64,000 nt of DNA from Azospirillaceae bacterium (lineage in GTDB: Bacteria; Pseudomonadota; Alphaproteobacteria; Azospirillales; Azospirillaceae), in assembly GCA_035645145.1 (NCBI GenBank), contig DASQNC010000015.1, positions 124,001-188,000 on the forward strand, given 5' to 3'. The notes beneath the pieces are model-generated. The model worked only from the letters and a program-made list of their open reading frames with translations. It searched no databases and was not told the DNA's origin. Below, one piece after another: positions 1 through 8,640 of this stretch; within the stretch, counting starts at the first letter, position 1, and each line of letters begins with the position of its first letter. A program made the position numbers and the translations under genes.

Positions 1-1
1 G

Positions 2-1093
2 ACCCGGGTCGACGCCCGTCTGGTGGCCGACGGGATCGTCGTCGGCGATGCACCGACCGCGGTCCCGGCGGGCGGCCCCCAAGGGGGTGGGCAGGTGCCG
101 GCGCCGGCCGCCGATGCGGGATGGAGTGCGGAGCCCATCGACTTCGCGGCCCTGCGCCGCTTTGCGGTCGATGCCGTATTGGAAAACCGTTCTTCCCGGA
201 TCGGCGGCGTGGACGTTGGTCCATCGACGTTGACGCTGGCGGTCGCGGACGGGGTCCTCCGGCTCGATGCGCCCGATGTGCCTGTCTTCGGGGGCCGGAC
301 GACCATGCATGCCGAGGCGGACGGGTCGAAGGACGGGCCGGGCACGGTGCATTTGCGCGCCCAGGCCGAAGGGGTGGAGGCGGAATCCCTGCTTCAGGCC
401 TTGGCCGGCATCGACCTGGTCCGGGGCACCACGGCGGTGGATTTGGATGTGGCGGCGCAGGGGCGGTCCCAACGGGAACTGGCCGCCGCACTCGACGGCC
501 GGACCCGTATGGATCTGCGCAACGGTGTGCTGCGTGGTGTGAACATCGCCGCGATCCTGCGCGATCCACTGGCCGCGGCGGCGGGCCGGGCCGATCAGGG
601 CGCGCGCGAGACCGACTTTGCCGAACTGGCCGCCACCTTCGCCATCAACGACGGGCTCGCCCGCACGGACGATCTGCGCATGCTGGCTCCCCTGTTTCGG
701 GTGGAGGGGGAGGGCACCGTTTCCCTGCCCCAGCGCCAACTGGACCTGCGCCTTGTGCCGACGGTGGCCCCCACGCTGGAGGGGCAGGGGGCGCGCTTCG
801 ACCTGTCGGGGGTCCGCATCCCCGTCCACGTCCGGGGGCCCTTTGCCAAACCCCGGGTCGAGCCCGATTTCTCGGGCATGGCAGCGGGAATCGCCCGTGA
901 TCCGGCCGCGGCCGGGGAGGCCGTCCGGCGCCTTCAGCAGGGCGAGCAGCCGGTGGACGTGCTGCGGGGGATCCTCGGGGGCGGGGGCGGGGGCGGGGGC
1001 GGGACGTCACCGCCGCCCGGCTCGCAACCCCGGCCTTCCCAGGATCCGGCGGAAGCCGTCGGTCGCGGCTTGCGTCAACTGTTCGGACGATAG
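2..1093 (+). CDS. AsmA-family envelope protein, C-terminal part (cut by left edge)
   Basis: The open frame continues to the left edge without a stop, so this is the last 363 residues of a longer protein and the GTG at 23 is not its true start. The segment running ALDGRTRMDLRNGVLRGVNI, followed by repeated beta-strand-like stretches, matches the C-terminal AsmA domain. AsmA proteins are inner-membrane-anchored periplasmic bridge-like proteins linked to phospholipid transport and outer-membrane assembly. The tail is low-complexity: about nine glycines, then a Pro/Ser-rich end. The glycine tract is encoded by a CGGGGG hexanucleotide repeat. The N-terminal anchor lies outside the window. The family call is fairly secure; the substrate is unknown. 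Confidence 0.75.
   Translation, partial: TRVDARLVADGIVVGDAPTAVPAGGPQGGGQVPAPAADAGWSAEPIDFAALRRFAVDAVLENRSSRIGGVDVGPSTLTLAVADGVLRLDAPDVPVFGGRTTMHAEADGSKDGPGTVHLRAQAEGVEAESLLQALAGIDLVRGTTAVDLDVAAQGRSQRELAAALDGRTRMDLRNGVLRGVNIAAILRDPLAAAAGRADQGARETDFAELAATFAINDGLARTDDLRMLAPLFRVEGEGTVSLPQRQLDLRLVPTVAPTLEGQGARFDLSGVRIPVHVRGPFAKPRVEPDFSGMAAGIARDPAAAGEAVRRLQQGEQPVDVLRGILGGGGGGGGGTSPPPGSQPRPSQDPAEAVGRGLRQLFGR
976..1003 (+). repeat. CGGGGG hexanucleotide tandem repeat / G-quadruplex motif
   Basis: Four full CGGGGG units plus a partial CGGG unit occur in a row inside the asmA-like reading frame. The run has four G5 tracts separated by single C bases, the classical form of an intramolecular G-quadruplex on the coding strand. 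Each unit is 6 nt, so unit gain or loss would add or remove two glycines without shifting the frame. Confidence 0.85.
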
Positions 1094-1124
1094 CCGGCTG
1101 TCCGCAGGCGCCGGTCGGCCGGTG

Positions 1125-2357
1125 TCACGACGCGAGGCTGGCGATCGGCCGCCTGCGGCTTTCCCACTTGCCGATGTAGTCCCGGGTCAGCGGGACGGCA
1201 TCGACCCGCTTGGCCAGTTGGATCTGGAAGACCATCTGGCCCATGTGCCGGAAGGCGACCTCGCTGCCCGCCAGATAGAACTCCCACATCCGGCAGAAAC
1301 GCTCCCCCAGCATCGCCTTCGCTTCGTCCCGGTTCGCCATGAAGCGGTCCCGCCAGGCGCGCAGCGTTTCGGCGTAGTGCAGGCGCAGGATTTCGATGTC
1401 GGTCACCCAGAGGCCGGCCTGTTCGATCGCGGGAAGGACCTCGGACAGGGCTGGCGTGTAGCCGCCGGGGAAGATGTATTTCCGGAGCCACGGGTTCGAT
1501 GTGCCGGGGCCGTCCATGCGCCCGATGGAATGCAGGAGCATGACGCCGTCGTCCTTCAGGAGCCGGGCGGCGGTCCGGAAGAACTCCCCGTAATGCGGGG
1601 TGCCCACGTGCTCGAACATGCCGACCGACACAATGCGGTCGTAGCGGCCCTGCTCCTGGCGGTAATCGCGCAACAGGAACCGGACCTGGTTGGAAAGGCC
1701 CGCGCGGCGCGCCCGGTCCTCGGCGATGGCGTGCTGTTCGGTGGACAGCGTGAGCCCCGTCACTTCGACGCCGGCTTCCCGGGCGAGGTAAAGGCCCAGG
1801 CCGCCCCAGCCGCTGCCGATGTCGAGGATCTTCTGGCCCGGCGTCAGCAGGAGCTTGGCTGCGATATGCCGCTTCTTGGCGTCCTGCGCCTCTTCGAGCG
1901 TCATGTCAGGCCGCGGGAAATAGGCGCAGGAGTACTGGCGGTCGGCGTCCAGGAACAGTTCGTAAAGCCGGCCGGGCAGGTCGTAGTGGTGGGCGACGTT
2001 GGACCGGGCCCGTGCCAGCGGATTCGATTGCTCCAGCCATTGCAGCAGGCCCGGAAGCCGCCGCCGGACCGCATCAAGGAAACCCGGCATGGGACCGAGG
2101 CGGATGTTGCGGGTCAGCACATCGAGCACGTCGTAGAGCGTTCCGCCTTCGACGGTGATCGTCCCATCCATATAGGCTTCGCCAAAGGCGAGGGATGGCG
2201 TGCAGGCGAGGCGCAGGCCAAGCCGGCGGTCATTGCCGAGACGAATGGCAAGCGACGGATTGCTCGGGTGTCCGATGACATGGCGCCGTCCATCGGGATC
2301 GATGACGGTCAATCCATCCTCGCGGATCACCTCCCTGAAGATGCGCAGCGCCAGCAA
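1125..2357 (-). CDS. cfa: Cyclopropane-fatty-acyl-phospholipid synthase
   Basis: This 410-aa protein is a SAM-dependent methyltransferase that adds a methylene bridge to unsaturated acyl chains of membrane phospholipids. The Rossmann motif I is clear (KILDIGSGWGGLGLYLAREA, about residues 175-195). The N-terminal 120 residues carry the family's lipid-binding region, and a HHYDLPGRLYELFLD segment is typical of Cfa. The frame begins at TTG, preceded by GGGAGG six bases upstream, which supports that start. It lies downstream of the ribosomal protein cluster on the same strand but is separated from it by a strong terminator, so it is probably transcribed on its own. Confidence 0.92.
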   Translation of the reverse strand: MLALRIFREVIREDGLTVIDPDGRRHVIGHPSNPSLAIRLGNDRRLGLRLACTPSLAFGEAYMDGTITVEGGTLYDVLDVLTRNIRLGPMPGFLDAVRRRLPGLLQWLEQSNPLARARSNVAHHYDLPGRLYELFLDADRQYSCAYFPRPDMTLEEAQDAKKRHIAAKLLLTPGQKILDIGSGWGGLGLYLAREAGVEVTGLTLSTEQHAIAEDRARRAGLSNQVRFLLRDYRQEQGRYDRIVSVGMFEHVGTPHYGEFFRTAARLLKDDGVMLLHSIGRMDGPGTSNPWLRKYIFPGGYTPALSEVLPAIEQAGLWVTDIEILRLHYAETLRAWRDRFMANRDEAKAMLGERFCRMWEFYLAGSEVAFRHMGQMVFQIQLAKRVDAVPLTRDYIGKWESRRRPIASLAS

Positions 2358-2494
2358 GCCACACCTCCCGCCGTTCGAGTCACCGCTTTGGCACCGATGT
2401 GCGCAAAATTTACCTGATCTTTAATCCTTCCAGCGGGTGTGGCAACGACACCGACGAGCGGTGTCCCTCCCGCATTCGGTGCACCCCGAACGCA

Positions 2495-2534
2495 AAAAGC
2501 CCGCCGGGGCGGCTTGCCGCCCCGGCGGGCTTTT
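2495..2534 (-). terminator. Perfect 19-bp hairpin, terminator of the rpsF-rplI cluster
   Basis: The two 19-nt arms (2495-2513 and 2516-2534) are exactly complementary with only TT between them. The outer four pairs are A-T, so either strand presents a GC-rich stem followed by a T run (TTTT), as in a factor-independent terminator. It sits just after the rplI stop and before the cfa start. It would stop the ribosomal operon and also block transcription entering from the opposite direction. Confidence 0.9.
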
Positions 2535-2554
2535 CAATGCGTTCCGATCGAACG

Positions 2555-3109
2555 TCAGGCGGCGGTCTGCTCGCCTTCGCCCGTCCCGGCGTTCGCCTCT
2601 TCCCGCTCGGTCAGATCGGCGGCGGTCACGGCTGCGCCGCGCTGGGCCTGCAGGGAGGCTTCTTCCTGCGAGCGGGCGACGTTGACCGTCACCGGCACGC
2701 TCACTTCCGGGTGCAGCAGCGCGCGCACCTGGAAAATGCCCAGGGTCTTGATCGGCTGGTCGATGGCGACCGTCTTCCGGTCGATCTTGAACCCCTTTTC
2801 CGTCGCGGCATCGGCCACGTCGCGCGGGCTGACCGAACCATAGAGTTGGCCGCTCTCACCCGCCTGGCGGATGATGACGACCGACAGGCCCTGCATCTTG
2901 CCGGCCAGAACCTCGGCCTCCTGGCGGGCCTTCTGGTTCATGGCTTCGAGATGGGCGCGCTGCTTCTCGAAGTGCGCCAGGTTTTCCTTGGTGGCGCGCA
3001 GCGCCTTCTTCTGGGGCAGCAGGAAGTTGCGGGCGAAGCCGGGCTTCACCTTCACAACCTGGCCCATCTGGCCGAGCTTCTCGACCCGCTCAAGCAGAAT
3101 CACGTCCAT
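2555..3109 (-). CDS. rplI: 50S ribosomal protein L9
   Basis: This 184-aa protein begins [20 protein letters not shown] and has the L9 N-terminal 23S-rRNA-binding domain, the long connecting helix ([20 protein letters not shown]) and a C-terminal domain. It is about 35 residues longer than E. coli L9 because of an acidic Ala/Glu-rich tail common in alphaproteobacteria. The start ATG shares its A with the stop codon of the upstream membrane-protein gene (TGATG), so translation is probably coupled. An in-frame extension back to 3166 lies inside that gene and is rejected. Confidence 0.97.
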   Translation of the reverse strand: MDVILLERVEKLGQMGQVVKVKPGFARNFLLPQKKALRATKENLAHFEKQRAHLEAMNQKARQEAEVLAGKMQGLSVVIIRQAGESGQLYGSVSPRDVADAATEKGFKIDRKTVAIDQPIKTLGIFQVRALLHPEVSVPVTVNVARSQEEASLQAQRGAAVTAADLTEREEANAGTGEGEQTAA

Positions 3110-4113
3110 CACACGTCCTCCTGGTCCCGGCCCGGGCGGCTGAACCGCTGTTTCAGCCGGGCCCAATGTTCAGTCACTCCGAGCCCGACCAGCACCATGG
3201 CCGCCGGCCCGAAAGTCAGTGGAAACAGCAAGATCCCGTACACCACCGCGAGCGCCAGCCCGCCGCCCCGTCTGCGCGTGTGGGCGAACGCATGCACGAC
3301 GCCCAGGCCCGCCACCAAGTACGCCCCCGCCAGCACGACCGCCACATGATAGCCGTACCAGCCGACCAGGCTTGGCGACGCCACCGCGGCGAACACCGCG
3401 ATGCCGAACGCCGCGGCCATCCAGCCCGGCAGGTCCACCTCCGCCATCCGCATCGGCGGACGGAGATTGCGGCCCATCCGCATCAGCAGGCCCTGCGCCA
3501 ACGCCGCGTTCACCACGACGAGCAGCAGCAGGCTCGCCACCGCCTGGCCCGGGAAGACCCGCAGCATGGCGTCGGCGAACGCCGGATCGGCGTAAACGGC
3601 ACCATCCTCCAACAGCCGGGACAGCAACTGGCCCGCCTGACCGAGGGTGGTACGGAGCAGACCGCGCAATCCGTCCGGCTGGCCCAGCGTCAGCAGGGCC
3701 CCGAGCAGGATCACACCAACGCCCCCCCTGGCCAGCCACACCAGCAGCCGGCCGGGGCCGTACCAAGCGACCGTGCCGTCCGCCCGCGGGCTCCACCGGA
3801 GCGCGCGGCTGACGACGAAGGCCGCGGGAGCAGCGAAGAGCACCAGGAACCCGACCGCCCAAGGCAGTGCCTGGGTCGACGCCAGCACCACGCCGGCGGC
3901 CGTGACCCCGGCGACGACGCTGGCGGCGAACCCGGCCGACAGTCCCACGGCGAAGATCGGCAAGGCCGCGAAGTTGGACAGGATCAGCCCGGCCAGCGGT
4001 GCCACAAGCAGGCTCAGGAACAGGAGCGCGCTAAGCGCCCCGCACCCGACTGCCGTCAATACCGCCCGAGCCGCCATATCCGTCCGCCGCCATGCCGATC
4101 GGTCCGCCCCCAT
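3109..4113 (-). CDS. DUF2232 multi-spanning membrane protein in ribosomal operon
   Basis: This is a 334-aa very hydrophobic protein with about eight predicted membrane segments, starting with [20 protein letters not shown] near residue 30. The sequence and its position between rpsR and rplI fit the DUF2232 family, found at this place in many Rhodospirillales; its function is unknown. It starts 10 bp after rpsR and overlaps rplI by TGATG, so it is embedded in the ribosomal transcript. No strong ribosome site marks the ATG at 4113. A second in-frame ATG 12 codons downstream (4077), directly before the first membrane segment, is an alternative start. Confidence 0.8.
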   Translation of the reverse strand: MGADRSAWRRTDMAARAVLTAVGCGALSALLFLSLLVAPLAGLILSNFAALPIFAVGLSAGFAASVVAGVTAAGVVLASTQALPWAVGFLVLFAAPAAFVVSRALRWSPRADGTVAWYGPGRLLVWLARGGVGVILLGALLTLGQPDGLRGLLRTTLGQAGQLLSRLLEDGAVYADPAFADAMLRVFPGQAVASLLLLVVVNAALAQGLLMRMGRNLRPPMRMAEVDLPGWMAAAFGIAVFAAVASPSLVGWYGYHVAVVLAGAYLVAGLGVVHAFAHTRRRGGGLALAVVYGILLFPLTFGPAAMVLVGLGVTEHWARLKQRFSRPGRDQEDV

Positions 4114-4123
4114 CAGGCCGGCG

Positions 4124-4402
4124 TCACTTCACCACGTACGGAAGCAGGGCGAGGAAGCGGGCGCGCTTGATGGCCCGCGCGAGTTCGCGCTGCTTCTTGG
4201 CGGAGACGGCGGTGATGCGGGACGGGACGATCTTGCCGCGCTCGGAGATGTAGCGACCGAGCAGCTTGACGTCCTTGTAGTCGATCTGCGGCGCGTTGGC
4301 GCCGGAGAACGGGCAGGTCTTCCGACGGCGGAAGAACGGACGGCGGCCGCCGCCACCCGAACGCTGCGGGCGGCCGGCGGGTTGTTCGGTGGCGCCGGTC
4401 AT
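4124..4402 (-). CDS. rpsR: 30S ribosomal protein S18
   Basis: This 92-aa protein contains the conserved S18 core ([20 protein letters not shown], then [20 protein letters not shown]). The N-terminus is extended by about 20 Gly/Arg-rich residues compared with E. coli S18. S18 pairs with S6 on the platform of the small subunit. The ATG overlaps the rpsF stop as ATGA, showing translational coupling in the order rpsF, rpsR, DUF2232, rplI. Confidence 0.97.
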   Translation of the reverse strand: MTGATEQPAGRPQRSGGGGRRPFFRRRKTCPFSGANAPQIDYKDVKLLGRYISERGKIVPSRITAVSAKKQRELARAIKRARFLALLPYVVK

Positions 4403-4830
4403 GCGGCGTCTCCTTCGGTAGCGGGAGCGGACGGACGCGGGCCACGGTCGCGGAATCCGCCTTCACGCGGGCCGTCGAAACGCCGCGGGCGGTCGCGGTC
4501 GCGGTCGCCCTTGTTCAGCATCATCGCCGACGGGCCTTCCTGCAGGCTTTCCACCCGCACGACCATGTGACGCAGAACGTCCTCGTTCAGGCCCATGGTG
4601 CGCTCCATCTCGGTCACCGCGGCATGCGGCGCGTCGATGTTGAAGAGCACGTAGTGGCCCTTGCGATTCTTTTTGATTTTGTAGGTCAGGGTCTTCAGAC
4701 CCCAGAACTCGGTCTTCTTGACCTCGCCGCCATTGTCGCGGATGACACCCGCGAACTGCTCGGCGAGCTGCTCGACCTGCGCGGACGAGATGTCCTGGCG
4801 CGCGATCAGCACGCATTCGTACAAAGCCAT
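4399..4830 (-). CDS. rpsF: 30S ribosomal protein S6
   Basis: This 143-aa protein begins [20 protein letters not shown]. It has the S6 ferredoxin-like fold ([20 protein letters not shown]; later [13 protein letters not shown]) and a basic/acidic C-terminal tail rich in Asp-Arg. The start at 4830 is chosen because GAGAGGAGA lies just upstream; the frame stays open further upstream but has no family similarity there. It is the first gene of the ribosomal cluster. Confidence 0.97.
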   Translation of the reverse strand: MALYECVLIARQDISSAQVEQLAEQFAGVIRDNGGEVKKTEFWGLKTLTYKIKKNRKGHYVLFNIDAPHAAVTEMERTMGLNEDVLRHMVVRVESLQEGPSAMMLNKGDRDRDRPRRFDGPREGGFRDRGPRPSAPATEGDAA

Positions 4831-4935
4831 GTGGTCTCCTCTCGGCTGTTCGCGGCCCGCCGCCGTCCGGTTGGACGGCCGCACGGACCTAGCCGACACG
4901 GGCTTCTCGTGCCGGCAAGGAGCTGCGAAGGGGCG

Positions 4936-4964
4936 GACTATGCATATCGGCAAGCGAAATGCAA
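4936..4964 (-). promoter_or_regulatory. Possible sigma-70 promoter of rpsF cluster
   Basis: On the minus strand TTGCAT (4964-4959) and ATAGTC (4941-4936) are separated by 17 bp, about 105 nt upstream of the rpsF ATG. The match is moderate and judged by eye only. Confidence 0.3.
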
Positions 4965-4987
4965 GTCCTTCGCCCGGTGAAGCCCAC

Positions 4988-5019
4988 TTGACTTCATGAG
5001 GAACGAAGTTATGACTTCG
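4988..5019 (+). promoter_or_regulatory. Probable fabD-operon promoter with overlapping inverted repeat
   Basis: TTGACT (4988-4993) is followed after 16 bp by TATGAC (5010-5015), a good sigma-70-like pair about 85 nt upstream of fabD. A perfect 6-bp inverted repeat CGAAGT-TATG-ACTTCG (5004-5019) covers the -10 region, and a third ACTTC half-site lies at 4991-4995. Three phased half-sites over the promoter look like a repressor operator; the protein that would bind is not known. Confidence 0.45.
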
Positions 5020-5099
5020 CGCCACTTTGGCCGGGGGTGTTCCCATGGCCCGCTGACCGCTACGGACCGGCCGCGCCCGGATCCGGGAGGTGAGGTGCG

Positions 5100-6056
5100 A
5101 TGACCCGTGCGTTCGTGTTCCCGGGACAGGGCAGTCAGGCCGTCGGCATGGGCCGCGAACTGGCCGAGGCGTTCCCGTCCGCCCGTCTGACGTTCGAGGA
5201 AGTGGACGATGCCCTCGGTCGGCGGCTGTCCAGGCTGATGTTCGAGGGGCCGGAGTCGGATCTGACGCTCACGGAGAACGCCCAGCCGGCGCTGATGGCG
5301 GTTTCCGTCGCCGTCCTGCGGGTGCTCAAGAGCGAGGGCGGCCTGGACCTGTCGCGCCACGCGGCCTATGTCGCCGGCCATTCCCTGGGCGAATACTCCG
5401 CGCTGTGTGCCGCCGGCACCTTCAACCTGTCGGACACCGCCCGGCTCCTGCGCCTGCGTGGCGTGTCCATGCAGCAGGCCGTGCCGGTGGGGGAAGGGGC
5501 GATGGCTGCCATCCTCGGCGCCGATCTGGCCGACGTTCAGGCGATCGCGGATCAGGCGGCCCGGGAAGGGGCGGCGCAGGGCGACGTCTGCACCGTCGCC
5601 AACGACAATGCGCCCGGTCAGGTCGTGGTCAGCGGCCACAAGGCCGCGGTCGAGCGTGCCGTCCGCATCGCCGCGGAAAAGGGGTTCAAACGGGCGGTCA
5701 TGCTGCCGGTGTCGGCACCTTTCCATTGCCCGCTGATGGCGCCGGCCGCCGACGCCATGCGCGAGGCGCTGGGCAAGGTGGTCATGCACGAGCCGGCGGT
5801 CCCCGTGATCGCCAACGTCACCGCCGACGCCGTCAGCGATCCGGTGCGCATCCGCCAGCTCCTGGTCGAGCAGGTGACGGGCCGGGTGCGGTGGCGCGAA
5901 TGCGTGCTGCGCATGAAGGACCTCGGCGTCGATACGCTGGTCGAGGTGGGGGCGGGCAAGGTGCTCGCCGGCCTGACCAAGCGCATCGACAAGGAGGTCC
6001 AGGCCGTGTCGATCAACGGCCCGGCGGATGTCGAATCCTTCCTGAAGACCCTTTGA
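5100..6056 (+). CDS. fabD: Malonyl-CoA:ACP transacylase
   Basis: This 318-aa enzyme moves malonyl groups from CoA to acyl carrier protein, supplying extender units for fatty-acid synthesis. Visible features are the N-terminal FVFPGQGSQ motif, the nucleophile Ser95 in [10 protein letters not shown], and [10 protein letters not shown] with the catalytic His. GGGAGGTGAGG stands just before the ATG. The stop codon overlaps the fabG start (TGATG). It opens the fabD-fabG-acpP-fabF-mltG block. Confidence 0.97.
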   Translation: MTRAFVFPGQGSQAVGMGRELAEAFPSARLTFEEVDDALGRRLSRLMFEGPESDLTLTENAQPALMAVSVAVLRVLKSEGGLDLSRHAAYVAGHSLGEYSALCAAGTFNLSDTARLLRLRGVSMQQAVPVGEGAMAAILGADLADVQAIADQAAREGAAQGDVCTVANDNAPGQVVVSGHKAAVERAVRIAAEKGFKRAVMLPVSAPFHCPLMAPAADAMREALGKVVMHEPAVPVIANVTADAVSDPVRIRQLLVEQVTGRVRWRECVLRMKDLGVDTLVEVGAGKVLAGLTKRIDKEVQAVSINGPADVESFLKTL

Positions 6057-6808
6057 TGGCACGGCCCATGTTCGACCTGACCGGCAAGACCGCCCTCGTC
6101 ACCGGGGCGTCCGGTGGAATCGGCGCCGCAATCGCGCGATCCCTGCACGACCAAGGCGCCACCGTCGCCCTGTCTGGAACGCGCGTGGCGGCACTGGAAG
6201 CCCTGGCCGCGGAACTGGGCGGCGACCGCGTCCATCTCGCGCCCGGCAACCTGGGCGAGGCCGGTGGGCCCGAGGCGGTGTTCGCCGCGGCCGAAAAGTC
6301 CATGGGCGGCGTCGACATCCTGGTGAACAATGCCGGCCTGACCCGCGATGGGCTGGCCGTGCGCATGAAGGACGAGGACTGGGAGACCGTCCTCAACGTG
6401 AATTTGACCTCCGGCTTCAAGCTGGCCCGCGCGGCCCTCAAGGGCATGATGCGCAAGCGCTGGGGCCGCATCATCGGCATCACGTCGGTGGTCGGGGTGA
6501 CCGGGAATCCGGGGCAGGCGAACTACGCCGCCTCGAAGGCCGGCATGATCGGGATGAGCAAGGCGCTGGCCGCCGAGGTGGCGGGCCGGGGCGTGACCGT
6601 CAACTGCGTCGCGCCGGGGTTCATCGAAACGGCCATGACCGACGCTTTGAACGATCAGCAGCGCGAGGCGATCCTGCCACGGGTGCCGGCCGGCCGGCTG
6701 GGCACGCCCGGCGAGATCGCGGGCGCGGTTGTCTATCTCGCCAGCGACGAGGCCGCCTATGTTACCGGCCAGACGCTGCATGTGAACGGCGGCATGGCGA
6801 TGATCTGA
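6056..6808 (+). CDS. fabG: 3-oxoacyl-ACP reductase
   Basis: This 250-aa short-chain dehydrogenase/reductase performs the NADPH-dependent first reduction of the elongation cycle. It shows the cofactor motif TGASGGIG near residue 15, NNAG, the active-site Ser in GITSVVG, and YAASKAG with the catalytic Tyr and Lys. The ATG at 6056 shares its A with the fabD stop codon. Because fabG happens to be in frame with open sequence antecedent to it, the frame looks longer than it is; the start is fixed by the overlap and by homology ([17 protein letters not shown]). Confidence 0.96.
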   Translation: MARPMFDLTGKTALVTGASGGIGAAIARSLHDQGATVALSGTRVAALEALAAELGGDRVHLAPGNLGEAGGPEAVFAAAEKSMGGVDILVNNAGLTRDGLAVRMKDEDWETVLNVNLTSGFKLARAALKGMMRKRWGRIIGITSVVGVTGNPGQANYAASKAGMIGMSKALAAEVAGRGVTVNCVAPGFIETAMTDALNDQQREAILPRVPAGRLGTPGEIAGAVVYLASDEAAYVTGQTLHVNGGMAMI

Positions 6809-6944
6809 TCGGCGGGCGCTGGTCAGGTCTTTCAAACCATGCTACCAAGCGCCACTTTTCTGGGGCGCTCCCCACGCCCGCGGGGATCCATTGGTGTGCC
6901 CGCGGCCAATGTCCAACTCTTCAGGGTCGAAAAGGTTTACGGAA

Positions 6945-7187
6945 ATGAGCGACATCGCCGAGCGCGTGAAGAAGATCGTGGTTGAACACCTGGGCGTGGA
7001 AGAGGGCAAGGTCACCGAGAACGCCAGCTTCATCGACGACCTGGGCGCCGACAGCCTCGACACCGTCGAGCTGGTCATGGCCTTCGAAGAGGAATTCGGG
7101 GTCGAAATCCCGGACGACGCGGCCGAGAAGATCCTGACCGTCAAGGACGCGATCGATTTCATCAAACAGAACGCTCCCGCGGCCTGA
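6945..7187 (+). CDS. acpP: Acyl carrier protein
   Basis: This 80-aa acidic four-helix carrier starts [20 protein letters not shown]. Ser37 in the GADSLDTVE motif is the 4'-phosphopantetheine attachment site. It is the substrate shuttle for FabD, FabG and FabF encoded on either side. An upstream in-frame start at 6891 would add 18 residues without family similarity and is rejected. The 136-bp gap after fabG may hold its own promoter, in keeping with the high expression usual for acpP. Confidence 0.98.
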   Translation: MSDIAERVKKIVVEHLGVEEGKVTENASFIDDLGADSLDTVELVMAFEEEFGVEIPDDAAEKILTVKDAIDFIKQNAPAA

Positions 7188-7239
7188 CGCGCTGACTTGA
7201 GCGCCGGCACCGTGTGACCGAGCGTCCGGAGTCATTCAC

Positions 7240-8508
7240 ATGAGACGAGTGGTCGTCACCGGGATGGGCATGGTCACGCCGTTGGGCGTGGGCGTGGACG
7301 CCAATTGGAACAGTCTGGTCGCCGGCAAGTCCGGCCTCCGGGCCATCCAGTCCTTTGACGTTTCGGACCTGCCCGCCAAGATCGCCGGGCAAATTCCGCG
7401 CGGCGACGGGACGAACGGCACCTTCAACGCCGACTCCTTCGTTCCCCCGAAGGAGCAGAAGAAGATGGATGATTTCATCCTCTTCGCCATCGCGGCCGCC
7501 AAGGAAGCAGTGGAATCGTCCGGCTGGGTGCCCGGCGACGACGAGGCGCGCGAGCGCACCGGCGTCCTGATCGGGTCGGGGATCGGCGGCCTGCCGGCGA
7601 TCCACGACGGTGCCGTGACGTTGAACGACCGGGGGCCACGGCGCCTGTCGCCGTTCTTCATCCCGTCGGCCCTGATCAACGAAGCGTCGGGCCACGTCTC
7701 GATCCAGTACGGATTCAAGGGGCCCGTGCATTCGGTCGTGACCGCGTGCGCGACCGGCGCCCACGCCATCGGCGACGCCGCCCGCATGATCATGCTGGAC
7801 GACGCCGACGTGATGGTGGCGGGCGGCACGGAAGCGGCGGTGAGCCGGCTGGGCATCGCGGGGTTCGCGGCAATGCGCGCCCTGTCCACCAACTTCAACG
7901 AGACCCCGGAAAAGGCGTCCCGTCCCTACGACCAGGACCGTGACGGCTTCGTCATGGGCGAGGGCGCCGGCGTTCTGGTGCTTGAGGAGTTGGAGCACGC
8001 GAAGAAGCGCGGCGCCAAAATCTATGCCGAAATCGTGGGCTATGGCCTGTCCGGCGACGCCTACCACCTCGCCGCACCGGCCGAGGACGGCAATGGTGCG
8101 TTCCGGGCCATGCGGATGGCCCTGAAGCGGGCCGCGCTCGACCCGTCGGACATCGACTACCTGAACGCCCACGGCACCTCCACCCCGCTCGGCGACGAGA
8201 TCGAGGTGGGCGCGGTGAAGCGGCTGTTCGGGAACGCCGTTGCCAACCTGTCCATGTCCTCGACCAAGTCGGCCATCGGGCATCTTCTGGGGGCGGCCGG
8301 CGCGGTGGAGGCCATCTACTCCATCAAGTCGATCACCGATCAGGTGGTCCCGCCGACGCTGAACCTGGACAACCCGTCGGACAACTGCCAGGGCGTGGAC
8401 CTCGTACCGCACAAGGCGAAGGAGCGCCGGGTTCGCGCGGCGCTGTCGAACTCCTTCGGGTTCGGCGGCACCAACGCCTCGGTGATCTTCAAGGAGTTTC
8501 CGGGCTGA
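7240..8508 (+). CDS. fabF: 3-oxoacyl-ACP synthase II
   Basis: This 422-aa condensing enzyme elongates acyl-ACP with malonyl-ACP. The Cys-His-His triad is visible: Cys170 in VVTACATGAHAIGDA, the first His in NAHGTSTPLGD and the second in AIGHLLGAAGAVE. The C-terminal FGFGGTNAS loop is typical. It lies 52 bp after acpP and is followed by a hairpin terminator before mltG. Confidence 0.97.
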   Translation: MRRVVVTGMGMVTPLGVGVDANWNSLVAGKSGLRAIQSFDVSDLPAKIAGQIPRGDGTNGTFNADSFVPPKEQKKMDDFILFAIAAAKEAVESSGWVPGDDEARERTGVLIGSGIGGLPAIHDGAVTLNDRGPRRLSPFFIPSALINEASGHVSIQYGFKGPVHSVVTACATGAHAIGDAARMIMLDDADVMVAGGTEAAVSRLGIAGFAAMRALSTNFNETPEKASRPYDQDRDGFVMGEGAGVLVLEELEHAKKRGAKIYAEIVGYGLSGDAYHLAAPAEDGNGAFRAMRMALKRAALDPSDIDYLNAHGTSTPLGDEIEVGAVKRLFGNAVANLSMSSTKSAIGHLLGAAGAVEAIYSIKSITDQVVPPTLNLDNPSDNCQGVDLVPHKAKERRVRAALSNSFGFGGTNASVIFKEFPG

Positions 8509-8548
8509 AATTCCGGCCCCGTGCTCCAATTCCACGCGGTTCAATGAC

Positions 8549-8577
8549 GATCGCCCCGGATCCCCTCCGGGGCGATC
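8549..8577 (+). terminator. Hairpin after fabF
   Basis: An 11-bp perfect stem (8549-8559 with 8567-8577) encloses a 7-nt loop and is followed by a short T-containing stretch (TCGTTT). It lies 40 bp after the fabF stop. It probably ends or attenuates the fab transcript before mltG. Confidence 0.6.
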
Positions 8578-8640
8578 TCGTTTCCGCATCGGGACTTTCG
8601 ATCCGCAAGCCCTGGCGGGCTGCAAGTCTTGGGCTGGCCG

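Noticed and set aside
618-2417. A 599-codon plus-strand frame across the asmA-like and cfa genes
   Set aside because: It overlaps two recognisable genes and has the skewed composition of shadow frames.
5090-6808. Apparent fusion frame joining fabD's shadow to fabG
   Set aside because: The fabG start at 6056 overlaps the fabD stop; upstream residues in that frame have no similarity to any reductase.
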